Both the position numbers and the translations under genes were made by a program. This document shows positions 23,223-29,682 of a stretch of 30,770 nt of DNA, one piece after another. Each line of letters starts with the position of its first letter. The stretch's first letter is position 1. Where the stretch lies: contig DKYK01000017.1 of the NCBI GenBank assembly GCA_002492415.1, positions 1-30,770 of the forward strand. Direction: 5' to 3'. Origin of the DNA: Christensenella sp. UBA7102 (GTDB lineage: Bacteria; Bacillota; Clostridia; Christensenellales; UBA1750). The notes under the pieces were generated by a model. The model was given only the letters and a program-made list of their open reading frames with translations. It was not told the DNA's origin and did no database searches.

Positions 23223-24890
23223 CTATTTTCCGATTCGATTGATTGCCGACACCAGCGCATTGACCGACGCCGCCATAATGTCGTCATGCGTGCCCGCGCC
23301 CCAGGACACCAGGCCCTCGGGCGTCCGGATGCCCACGTAGGCGATGGCCTTGGAGTCCGATCCCTGCTCGATGGCATGCTCCTGGTATTTGATAATGGAG
23401 TATCGGTACCCCAGGTTGGCCTTGAGCGCGTTGCTCACGGCGTCCAGGCGGCCGTTGCCCTGCGCGGTGAATACCTGCTCCTCTCTGCCGCCGTTGAACA
23501 CCGTGATGGTGGCGATGATGCCGTTCTCCTGCTTAAAGTGCGCCTCCACCACATCCAGCGGATCAAAGAAGTTGACATAGGTTTCCATGAAGATGGCGCG
23601 AATGTCGTCAGCCTGCATCTCGCGGTGCTGCCGGTCGGAAATGCGCTTGACGGTGTACCCGAAGTCCTCGCGCATGCCAGCGGGCAGATCGTAGCCGTAG
23701 CGGCTCTCCAGTACGTGGCTGATGCCGCCCTTGCCCGACTGGCTGTTGATGCGGATGACGTCGCTCTCATATTCTCTGCCAATATCCGTCGGGTCGATGG
23801 ACAGATAGGGCACCGTCCACCGTTCGGGCGCATTCTGTTCGCGCCAGCGCATGCCCTTGGTGATGGCGTCCTGATGCCCGCCCGAGAACGCTGCAAACAC
23901 CAGCTGCCCGGCATAGGGCTGCCGCTCGTAGACGTGCATACCCGTCACGTGCTCGTAGGTCTCCACCAAATGCGGCACGTCCTCCAGATTCAGCCCGGGA
24001 TCGACGCCCTGTGCATACATATTCAGCGCAATGGTCAGGATGTCTGCGTTGCCCGTGCGCTCGCCGTTTCCGAACAGCGTGCCCTCCACGCGGTCCGCGC
24101 CGGCCAGCAGCCCCATTTCAGTATCCGCCACGGCGCACCCGCGGTCGTTGTGGGGATGCAGCGACACCACCACGTGCTCGCGGCAATGCAGGTGATCGCA
24201 CATGTACTCAATCTGGTTGGCGTACACATGCGGCATGGACAGCGACACGGTGGCGGGCAGGTTGATGATCACGGGCCGCTCGGCAGTGGGCTGCCAGATG
24301 TCGAGTACCGCGTTGCACACCTCGGCGGCAAACTCCGGTTCCGTGCCGGTGAAGGACTCCGGCGAATACTCGAACTGAATATCACTGCCGTCCATCATCT
24401 CGACGCGCAGCCGCTCGCACAGCTCGGCGCCGCTGGTCGCGATGGTCTTGATCTCCTCCCGGCTCATACGGAAAACCTGCTCGCGTTGGGCGACGGACGT
24501 GGGGTTGTACAGATGGACGATGGCGTGCTTTACGCCCTGCAGCGCCTCATAGGTGCGCCGCACGATGTGCTCGCGGCTCTGGGTGAGCACCTGCACCGTC
24601 ACATCCTCGGGGATGAGGCCGTGGTCGATCAGCGTGCGCAGAAACAGGTACTCCGTATCCGACGCGGCGGGAAAGCCCACCTCGATCTGCTTGAACCCGG
24701 CGCGCACCAGAGTCTTGAAGTACTCGATCTTCTCATCCAGGCTCATGGGCACCACCAGCGCCTGGTTGCCGTCGCGCAGATCGACGGAGCACCACACGGG
24801 CGCGCGCTCAATATGGTCGCGCGAAGCCCAGCGCATAGGCGCGTCCTTGGGCGCAAAGTATTGGATGCCGTATTTGCTCACGTTTTTCAT
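23223..24890 (-). CDS. leuA: 2-isopropylmalate synthase
   Basis: LeuA condenses acetyl-CoA with 2-ketoisovalerate, the first committed step of leucine synthesis. The 555-residue protein is of the longer LeuA type (similar to the actinobacterial/fungal form): it starts with KYGIQYFAPKDAPMRWASRD, then WCSVDLRDGNQAL with the metal-binding Asp, GFKQIEVGFPAASDTEY, and HPHNDRGCAVAD with the His-x-His metal ligands. GNGERTGNADI follows, and the C-terminal LeuA dimer/regulatory domain (AHFKQENGIIATITVFNGGREE ... IKYQEHAIEQGSDSKAIAYV) is intact, so leucine feedback is possible. No other leu gene is in the window. It is monocistronic with a near-consensus promoter; no T-box or leader peptide was seen. 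Confidence 0.96.
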   Translation of the reverse strand: MKNVSKYGIQYFAPKDAPMRWASRDHIERAPVWCSVDLRDGNQALVVPMSLDEKIEYFKTLVRAGFKQIEVGFPAASDTEYLFLRTLIDHGLIPEDVTVQVLTQSREHIVRRTYEALQGVKHAIVHLYNPTSVAQREQVFRMSREEIKTIATSGAELCERLRVEMMDGSDIQFEYSPESFTGTEPEFAAEVCNAVLDIWQPTAERPVIINLPATVSLSMPHVYANQIEYMCDHLHCREHVVVSLHPHNDRGCAVADTEMGLLAGADRVEGTLFGNGERTGNADILTIALNMYAQGVDPGLNLEDVPHLVETYEHVTGMHVYERQPYAGQLVFAAFSGGHQDAITKGMRWREQNAPERWTVPYLSIDPTDIGREYESDVIRINSQSGKGGISHVLESRYGYDLPAGMREDFGYTVKRISDRQHREMQADDIRAIFMETYVNFFDPLDVVEAHFKQENGIIATITVFNGGREEQVFTAQGNGRLDAVSNALKANLGYRYSIIKYQEHAIEQGSDSKAIAYVGIRTPEGLVSWGAGTHDDIMAASVNALVSAINRIGK

Positions 24891-24917
24891 ATCGCAGCCC
24901 CCTCGCTTTGTGCGTTC

Positions 24918-24946
24918 AGTATAGCCCGCGCCTGCGGTTTTGTCAA
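24918..24946 (-). promoter_or_regulatory. leuA promoter
   Basis: Reverse strand TTGACA (24946-24941), 17 bp, TATACT (24923-24918): a near-perfect vegetative promoter. Confidence 0.85.
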
Positions 24947-24984
24947 GAAAAGGGCGCTGATGCGGCGAAACGGCACAATCCCCT

Positions 24985-25500
24985 GCCGGTACTGCAGATC
25001 GTCAAGGAATTTTTTGACGGCAAGGGAGGCGGACTTTTTTCCTTGAGCGCAAGGCCGATGTTGCGGTATGCGGGCACATCGGTTTTTTTTGTTTGGATGC
25101 GATAGGGCACGCGCCTTAGGATCAGCCTAGGCAGAATGCTGATTCCCAGCCCGCAGCGCTCGAAGATCTACGAAGCCTCCGCCTTTCCGTCCTTTTCCAG
25201 CAGCAGAAACGGGTCGTCGCAGAGCGCGGAGACGGGGATTTTTCGCATCCGACGAGCCAGCGATGCTCCGGGAGAATCGCCAGTAACGGATCCTGCTTCA
25301 GAAAAATCATCTCAAAATCGGGATGGGTCGGCAATTTGAGGAACCCGCAGTCCACCCGTTCCTCCAGAATCCATTTTTCCATTTCCGTATAGTCGCCCAG
25401 CAGCAGCTCATAATCGATGTGCGAATACCGTTTGCGCGGGTGGACACCGACGCAGTGACTGCGATGGAGAACTGCACCCGCGTAAACGAAAAGCTAAACA
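24985..25500 (-). pseudogene. LysR-family transcriptional regulator, decayed
   Basis: Pieces of a LysR substrate-binding domain are spread over different reading frames. Upstream, RKRYSHIDYELLLGDYTEME continues through ERVDCGFLKLPTHPDF and DPLLAILPEHRW. After a frameshift near 25250 comes KIPVSALCDDPFLLLEKDGK; then an in-frame TAG (EAS*IFERCG) near 25172. The reading jumps from IFERCG directly to LGISILPRLILRR, where LysR proteins normally have about 25 more residues. A further frame loss follows in a run of six A before the terminal SASLAVKKFLDDLQYR. The N-terminal DNA-binding helix-turn-helix is missing. At least four lesions make it non-functional. It points toward leuA and its end overlaps the leuA promoter region. 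Confidence 0.75.
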
Positions 25501-25700
25501 TAAAAATAGTAAACGCGCTCTTTTTTACAACCGCCAACAGACAGAGTTTTATCTGCTTATTGCCTGCGGGGATAAACTTTTTCGCTGCAAGGATTTCAGC
25601 AGCCCCTTGGACCGTGAAAATAAGGTGCGGATTGTGATTGGATAATGAGATATTGTCCAAAGAATACTACGGGTTCAGCTGCGGCACGACAACGGAATAT

Positions 25701-25784
25701 ACCGTCATTGCAAGCGGAAAGCATCCCGAAGCGCTTTACGATTTTATAAAAGGCAAAACCATCGGAACCTTGTTCGTCGGAAAA
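25701..25784 (+). pseudogene. fragment resembling the C-terminal kinase region of glutamate 5-kinase
   Basis: TVIASGKHPEALYDFIKGKT followed by IGTLFVGK resembles the conserved end of the amino-acid kinase domain of ProB (V.I..G..P..I.....G..VGT.F). The surrounding sequence (25500-25859) is AT-richer and contains no complete gene on either strand; the upstream part of a ProB gene is not recognisable. It is probably debris from a rearrangement that also broke the LysR gene. Confidence 0.42.
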
Positions 25785-25859
25785 GTGGAGAATGAAATCG
25801 TGAAGGGCAAGCCAAATGCCTCTATTGCTTTGCTGACATGGGATGGGAATCGATCCGGA

Positions 25860-27104
25860 TCAGTTTCGGGATTCTGGCGGTTCCTCCAATGCGCGGACGC
25901 TTTTGATGGGGGCAATGCACAGCGCGGTTACGGCGAGCAGCCCCCCTGCAATTATCACCACCGCCGCCGCTCCCCGCCCCACGCTCATGTCCAGCCCTGC
26001 GGCAATGCCGTCTGCCGCCGCGCCGGCTCCGGCATAAGCCACCACATAGCCAAGCTGGGACAGAAAACCAATGACGCCCCAGGCTCGGCCCTGCAGTGTA
26101 TTGGGGATATTGGCTCTGACGAGATAATCCAGGCAATTGTTGGCGACGGGCAGCGTGGCGAAGAACAGAAAGCCGAACAGATAGATGGGAACCATGCTCT
26201 CCCAGACGCCAAATCCGACCATCATGATCCCCGCAAAGAAAAGAAATAGGCTCAGGATCTTGACATAGCCGCGCCGAATTCCTCTGACCCCCAGAAACAG
26301 CGCGGATACCAGCATCCCACAGGCACAGACCGTCTCTCCGATGCCCAGGGTGGCGCTATCCGCAAAATCCAGGATCAAGGGCTGGGCGAGAATCTGAAAG
26401 CAGCCCATAAAGCAGGTCATCGCTGAGGAAACCGCGACCAGTATCAAAATGCCCCGGCTGCCGGTGATGGCTCCCCAGCCCTGGCGCAGGCTCTGACCAA
26501 AGGGCGGCCTGCCCTCCATCTCTTTTGCCGCAATTCCCTTTCGGACAAACGCTGCGGCAAGCACCGTGGGAAAGAAGGTGCAGATGTCAATCAGCAGCAA
26601 CAGCTTGATATCGCTGATGGTCAGCAGCGCCCCGGCCAGGGCTGGCGAGATCAGGTACCGCGCGCTGCTCGCAAGGCTCACCAAGCCGCTGGCCTTGGAA
26701 TACTCCTCTTTGGTGAGCAGATCGGTGACGGTGGCCCGGTAGGAGGGCTCCAGCAGAGCGGAAAAGGCGGAGCTGACAAACACCCCCAGGCAGATCTGCC
26801 AAAGCTCCGCTTCGCCCCGCATCATGCACAGCAGTATATAGAGAATCCCCAGCGCTGAGCAGCCGTCCCCCAGCATCATGAGCAGTCGCCGGTCGTAGCG
26901 GTCAGCCAGCACCCCGGCGGGGACACTGAGCAGCAGCGTAGGCAGAAAGGCCAGCAGCGTCACCAGCGCCATGCTTCCGGCGCTCCCCGTCTGCCGGAAT
27001 ACATACACCCCCAGCCCGAAGCTGGTCAGCCCGCTGCCCACGGCGGAGAGCAGCTCCCCGCCCCAGAGCAGCATGAATTTCGAGAAGTAGTTCTTCTCTT
27101 TCAC
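25860..27104 (-). CDS. MFS exporter, macrolide-efflux-like
   Basis: The 414-residue, twelve-span transporter begins KNYFSKFMLLWGGELLSAVGSGLTSFGLGVYVF, typical of the MFS_3/MefA-like exporter group. Motif A is GVLADRYDRRLLMMLGD after span 2. It is likely a drug or toxic-compound efflux pump. The start is GTG at 27104, chosen because GGAGGT lies 7 nt upstream; the reading frame extends further but through the promoter. Its promoter carries the same operator as tetR nearby, so it is almost certainly under TetR control. Confidence 0.85.
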   Translation of the reverse strand: MKEKNYFSKFMLLWGGELLSAVGSGLTSFGLGVYVFRQTGSAGSMALVTLLAFLPTLLLSVPAGVLADRYDRRLLMMLGDGCSALGILYILLCMMRGEAELWQICLGVFVSSAFSALLEPSYRATVTDLLTKEEYSKASGLVSLASSARYLISPALAGALLTISDIKLLLLIDICTFFPTVLAAAFVRKGIAAKEMEGRPPFGQSLRQGWGAITGSRGILILVAVSSAMTCFMGCFQILAQPLILDFADSATLGIGETVCACGMLVSALFLGVRGIRRGYVKILSLFLFFAGIMMVGFGVWESMVPIYLFGFLFFATLPVANNCLDYLVRANIPNTLQGRAWGVIGFLSQLGYVVAYAGAGAAADGIAAGLDMSVGRGAAAVVIIAGGLLAVTALCIAPIKSVRALEEPPESRN

Positions 27105-27124
27105 TAAAGCGACCTCCTTTATTA

Positions 27125-27139
27125 GACCGTCTGACGGTC
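27125..27139. promoter_or_regulatory. TetR operator at the MFS promoter
   Basis: GACCGTC-T-GACGGTC is a perfect 7-1-7 inverted repeat starting 1 bp downstream of the MFS -10 element, flanked by TTTATTA and TAATAAA. It shares ACCG-N5-CGGTCGATAA with the site upstream of tetR. Confidence 0.72.
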
Positions 27140-27140
27140 G

Positions 27141-27170
27141 ATAATAAACCATAAAAGTGAGGAACGTCAC
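27141..27170 (-). promoter_or_regulatory. MFS exporter promoter
   Basis: Reverse strand GTGACG (27170-27165), 18 bp, TATTAT (27146-27141). The operator lies immediately downstream. Confidence 0.55.
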
Positions 27171-27341
27171 CGTCCCTCTGCCTTAATTCTACGACTGCCT
27201 TCCGGACAAACCGAAAATTTCGCCTCACAATACGACGCTTGCCCATGCTTGTTTTCACACGCATGGCATGTCAATCTGCGCTTTGTAAAGGGATGCAATC
27301 CTTTCACATACGCACTCCGAGCCAGCGTCGCATTTTTCTTT

Positions 27342-27482
27342 TCATTTATGAAAAAATAAATACAGATTTTGCCCAAACTCATTCCACATTCCGTTCCATG
27401 ACGGGAAAATCTCGGCAATGGCGAGAATCAGCAATGCAATCAGGAAAAGAACAAGACCCACCCTTTTCTTTTGACTTTGCAT
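27342..27482 (-). CDS. 46-residue single-span membrane peptide
   Basis: A short frame of 46 codons plus TGA starts with ATG at 27482, 18 nt after the stop of the 141-residue membrane protein, with AGAGGCG 6 nt upstream. It reads MQSQKKRVG, then a hydrophobic span (LVLFLIALLILAIAEIF), then PSWNGMWNEFGQN and an aromatic end (LYLFFHK). Positive residues at the N-terminus and one span suggest insertion with the N-terminus inside. I recognise no family. Position in the tetR unit suggests a link to the exporter or to the neighbouring membrane protein. Confidence 0.6.
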   Translation of the reverse strand: MQSQKKRVGLVLFLIALLILAIAEIFPSWNGMWNEFGQNLYLFFHK

Positions 27483-27500
27483 ACCGACGCCTCTGAAATT

Positions 27501-27926
27501 TCATCTAACGAATACAAAACCCAAAATCGGTCCAAGCCAGATTGCGAGATAGATTAGAGTAATCCAGGGCTGGTAATCTATATAGAATTCCTTAAAGGTT
27601 AAGCTCCAAGGATGTTTTATGATTACCCATCCAAACACATCAAATACGATACAAATTCCAGCCCATGCCGCCCCGGTGATAAACGCATCCTTCATGGTGG
27701 GATTATCCAATCCGTTCATATACAGGAAGCCAAATGCAGTAAATAATATGATATTGTATAGTGGATGCCAGGGCTTTGTCTTTTCATACCCTTCTCCCAT
27801 TGATCGACCATCCATCGGCTTCATGTGCAGAACATAAATATTAAAAACTGTATGTGCGATCCCAACCAGAGTGACCAGGATATAGCAGATCCAAAACCAT
27901 AGCATGGACAGGCCAAAATTTTGCAT
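27501..27926 (-). CDS. 141-residue integral membrane protein of unknown function
   Basis: Four hydrophobic spans are visible: LWFWICYILVTLVGIAHTVF, YNIILFTAFGFLYM, FITGAAWAGICIVFDVFGWVII and WITLIYLAIWLGPILGFVFV. A conserved-looking cytosolic loop lies between spans 1 and 2 (MKPMDGRSMGEGYEKTKPWHP). I do not recognise the family. The ATG at 27926 lies 30 nt after the tetR stop, and the 46-residue peptide follows at 18 nt, so the three are probably one transcript from the tetR promoter. Base composition is more AT-rich than that of the window's left half, in keeping with acquired DNA. Confidence 0.75.
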   Translation of the reverse strand: MQNFGLSMLWFWICYILVTLVGIAHTVFNIYVLHMKPMDGRSMGEGYEKTKPWHPLYNIILFTAFGFLYMNGLDNPTMKDAFITGAAWAGICIVFDVFGWVIIKHPWSLTFKEFYIDYQPWITLIYLAIWLGPILGFVFVR

Positions 27927-27956
27927 ATTCGCTTCCTCCTCAGCATCCGATTTCTC

Positions 27957-28577
27957 TCACGCTCTAAAAATCGGAAGAACGGTCTCAAGCATACTGTCCC
28001 TGGGCATTCCCAGCAGGCGCTCCATATGGTAGATGAAGGCCGCGATCTTTCGTTCCTCATCGCCGTGTTCCGCCAGATCGTCAAAGGCTGTGGTGGAGTA
28101 GAGCAGGATCATCTCCGCTGCCTGGGCCGGATAGTCCGTCTGACAAATTCCCTGGGCGATGCCTTCCTCGATCAGGCCGGTGAACAGCGGGACAATCCCC
28201 GCCAGCAGCCCTTCCCGCATCTTCTGGTGCATCAGGGCATTTTGCGGCTTGTGCATCTGCTCCAGAATCGCATGGCCCAGGTCGCTGTCCACATTCAATG
28301 CCAGCACCATCCTTGTCAGGCGCTCCAGCACGGGCACGTCCTTTTGTGCAAAGATCCCATCGGCCCGCTGCACAAGCCCATCAGTCATTCGCTGAATCAT
28401 GGCATTCAGAATTTCTTCCTTTGATCCAAAGTGGTAGTAGAGCGTCCCTCGGGCGATCCCAACTTGCTCCAATATATCGTTGGTGCTGGTCTTGTCAAAT
28501 CCCTTGGTCACAAATAGCCGCTCTGCCGCATCCAGGATCTCGTTTCTGCGCACAGACGCCTCTTTGACAACGCGCAT
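27957..28577 (-). CDS. TetR/AcrR-family transcriptional repressor
   Basis: The 206-residue regulator has a typical N-terminal helix-turn-helix (RRNEILDAAERLFVTKGFDKT, then STNDILEQVGIARGTLYYHFGSKEEIL; residues 10-57) and a variable C-terminal ligand domain rich in helices. ARGTLYYHFGSKEE is the recognition-helix signature. The start is the ATG at 28577 with GGAG upstream. The tetR promoter has an operator just past its -10, and the same operator sits at the exporter promoter, so it likely represses both its own unit and the efflux pump until a ligand binds. Confidence 0.92.
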   Translation of the reverse strand: MRVVKEASVRRNEILDAAERLFVTKGFDKTSTNDILEQVGIARGTLYYHFGSKEEILNAMIQRMTDGLVQRADGIFAQKDVPVLERLTRMVLALNVDSDLGHAILEQMHKPQNALMHQKMREGLLAGIVPLFTGLIEEGIAQGICQTDYPAQAAEMILLYSTTAFDDLAEHGDEERKIAAFIYHMERLLGMPRDSMLETVLPIFRA

Positions 28578-28606
28578 GAACTTTGTCTCCTCTCTCAGTA
28601 AAATAT

Positions 28607-28619
28607 ACCGACAGCCGGT
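28607..28619. promoter_or_regulatory. TetR operator at the tetR promoter
   Basis: ACCGACAGCCGGT (ACCG-N5-CGGT) followed by CGATAA starts 7 bp past the -10 element, the same half-sites, spacing and right flank as the exporter site at 27125-27139. Confidence 0.68.
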
Positions 28620-28626
28620 CGATAAA

Positions 28627-28655
28627 ATAATATCATCCACATAGAGCAGTGTCAA
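28627..28655 (-). promoter_or_regulatory. tetR promoter
   Basis: Reverse strand TTGACA (28655-28650), 17 bp, TATTAT (28632-28627). Confidence 0.82.
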
Positions 28656-28824
28656 GCAGGGACGGTCGTCAAAGATGCCTTTGGGATAACACAGTCTCAG
28701 ACAGATCCTACCGTGGTTGGCCACCCTCGCGTTTGCCGCTTGCCCGAGTTTGACACGCCTGCGTGTGCCCCTTCCTCCGTTCACATCTGGAATCATTGGC
28801 AAGCCTGCCGCCAGACTGCGCCTT

Positions 28825-28857
28825 ATTTTGATTCGCGCTCCCTGTGTGGGGAGCGAC
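28825..28857 (-). repeat. solitary degenerate copy of the CRISPR repeat
   Basis: Over all 33 nt this site matches the array repeat at 27 positions with no gaps. The six differences (repeat positions 5, 6, 9, 11, 19 and 22 on the plus strand) are all transitions, three C-to-T and three A-to-G. The inverted-repeat arms GCTCCC and GGGAGC survive. It lies 825 bp from the nearest intact repeat, in the same orientation, with hicAB between. Confidence 0.85.
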
Positions 28858-28939
28858 GAGGCGCGCGCGTTTGAATACCTCGCGCAGCACTCGGAGGTCT
28901 CCTAAAAAAAGTCCATGTTTTCTCTCATCAGGGCGGGGC

Positions 28940-28968
28940 TTTATATACGTACTAATACGTGCTATAAT
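28940..28968 (+). promoter_or_regulatory. promoter upstream of the hicA remnant
   Basis: TTTATA (28940-28945), 17 bp, perfect TATAAT (28963-28968). The hicA-like reading resumes only about 15 bp later, so the original leader and N-terminus seem lost. Confidence 0.55.
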
Positions 28969-28971
28969 CAA
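28942..28971 (-). promoter_or_regulatory. overlapping leftward promoter facing the degenerate repeat
   Basis: Reverse strand TTGATT (28971-28966), 18 bp, TATATA (28947-28942). It would transcribe across the solitary repeat in crRNA sense, about 80 nt downstream. Confidence 0.4.
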
Positions 28972-28983
28972 TGTAGAAAGAGG

Positions 28984-29136
28984 GGCAAAAACGGCATTAA
29001 GCTCATGCAGCGCGGCAAGAGACACGACATCTACTTTAGCCCAATCACCGGCAAGATCTTACGCGTGCCGCGGCACGCGTAAGAGATCGCGGAGGAAACG
29101 CTCAAGAGCATCAAGCAGGACGCAGTGTTACAATAA
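28984..29136 (+). pseudogene. hicA: hicA toxin remnant with internal stop
   Basis: The frame through 29005 reads GKNGIKLMQRGKRHDIYF, then SPITGKILRVPRHA, a TAA stop at 29080-29082, then EIAEETLKSIKQDAVLQ and a final TAA at 29134. This is the HicA dsRBD-like toxin: KNG..L.R..G.H..Y.SP.TGK...VPRH.KEI..GTLKSI. The catalytic His and the VPRH motif are present, but the first ten or so residues are missing and the codon expected to be Lys after VPRHA is a stop. The toxin (an mRNA interferase) cannot be made. It lies 36 nt upstream of hicB, the normal order. Confidence 0.8.
29057..29084. repeat. 28-nt perfect palindrome inside the hicA remnant
   Basis: TCTTACGCGTGCCG at 29057-29070 is followed without a spacer by its exact reverse complement (29071-29084). 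The premature TAA (29080-29082) lies in the right arm. Confidence 0.9.
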
Positions 29137-29172
29137 ACCCCGCCGGGCATCATGATAAGGGAGGCTGCGAAA

Positions 29173-29574
29173 ATGGAAAAATATTTGTATCCTGCGGTTT
29201 TTAAAAAGGACGGCGCGTTTTATACGGTGGAGTTTCCGGATCTGGAAGGATGCTACACGCAGGGCGACGACGTGCAGGACGCCTACGATATGGCGGCTGA
29301 CGTGCTGTGTCTGACGCTGTACAATCTCGAGGAACGCGGCGCGGCGATTCCCGCGCCCTCTGCGGTATCGGCGGTTCCGGCAGGGGCTGACGCGTTTGTG
29401 TCGCTCGTGGGCTGCGATACGCTGGAATACCGCAAGTTCTACGACAATCGGGCCGTCAAAAAGACGCTCACGATTCCCGCATGGCTCAACGCCATGTCCG
29501 AGCGCGAGGGCGTCAACTTCTCCGCCGTGCTTCAGGCGGCGCTCAAAAGCGAGCTGCATATTACCGATAACTAA
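29173..29574 (+). CDS. hicB: HicB-family antitoxin
   Basis: The 133-residue protein has the HicB partial RNase H-like fold: YPAVFKKDGAFYTVEFPDLE, then GCYTQGDDVQDAYDMAADVL in the first 60 residues. A C-terminal DNA-binding domain of the ribbon-helix-helix/Arc type follows (KKTLTIPAWLNAMSEREGVNFSAVLQAALK). HicB normally binds and blocks HicA and represses the operon. The ATG at 29173 is preferred to the one at 29152 because AAGGGAGG ends 8 nt before it. The frame is intact while the partner toxin is broken, so this is a solitary antitoxin, possibly kept as a repressor or as protection against related toxins. Confidence 0.9.
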   Translation: MEKYLYPAVFKKDGAFYTVEFPDLEGCYTQGDDVQDAYDMAADVLCLTLYNLEERGAAIPAPSAVSAVPAGADAFVSLVGCDTLEYRKFYDNRAVKKTLTIPAWLNAMSEREGVNFSAVLQAALKSELHITDN

Positions 29575-29595
29575 CCGAATTACCCCCTCTTGAAG

Positions 29596-29625
29596 GCATC
29601 TTGATTCGTCAAGGTGCTTTTCTTT
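29596..29625 (+). terminator. hicB terminator
   Basis: GCATCTTGA / TCAAGGTGC (one G-U pair) around a TTCG tetraloop is followed by TTTCTTTT. Confidence 0.85.
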
Positions 29626-29636
29626 TACTCAATTTC

Positions 29637-29682
29637 AAGGAGGCGGCGGCATGGCCAAAGCGATACTCAAGGGCATAACGAT
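29637..29682 (+). other. gene-start-like segment abutting the trailer-end repeat
   Basis: AAGGAGG (29637-29643), 7 nt, then an ATG at 29651 opening MAKAILKGITI, after which the first CRISPR repeat begins at 29683. The residues resemble the N-terminus of Firmicute phage tail tape-measure proteins (MA..IKGITIEIGGDT as I remember the family). It may be an orphan terminal spacer or the stump of a phage gene. Confidence 0.4.

Larger units (their letters stand above)
28578..28983. other. non-coding stretch between tetR and the hicA remnant
   Basis: It contains the tetR operator and promoter, an unremarkable segment (28656-28824) in which I see no gene or repeat, a degenerate CRISPR repeat (28825-28857), a leader-like stretch with a run of seven A on the plus strand, and overlapping divergent promoters (28940-28971). 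Confidence 0.6.

Noticed and set aside
23286..25046. A 586-codon plus-strand frame opposite leuA.
   Set aside because: leuA is certain on the other strand; the antisense frame is rich in His, Gln, Val and Arg, as expected from a mirror reading, and lacks a ribosome site.
25480..25646. A plus-strand frame ending YLLIACGDKLFRCKDFSSPL, considered as a gene.
   Set aside because: It has no proper start, overlaps the LysR remnant and matches no family I know; it is kept only as part of the decayed region.
27167..27418. An 83-codon minus-strand frame between the small peptide and the MFS gene.
   Set aside because: It overlaps the membrane peptide and the exporter promoter, has a basic, Cys-containing composition with no recognisable motif, and no ribosome site.
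28866..28894. TTTGAATACC...CGGAGG considered as a second degenerate CRISPR repeat.
   Set aside because: Similarity to the repeat is limited to a few short blocks and needs gaps, and it starts about 45 nt from the first relic, not one full period.
29632..29638. ATTTCAA just before the array, considered as the start of a partial terminal repeat.
   Set aside because: Identity stops after seven bases, and the distance to the next repeat (51 nt) does not fit the 65-69-nt period.
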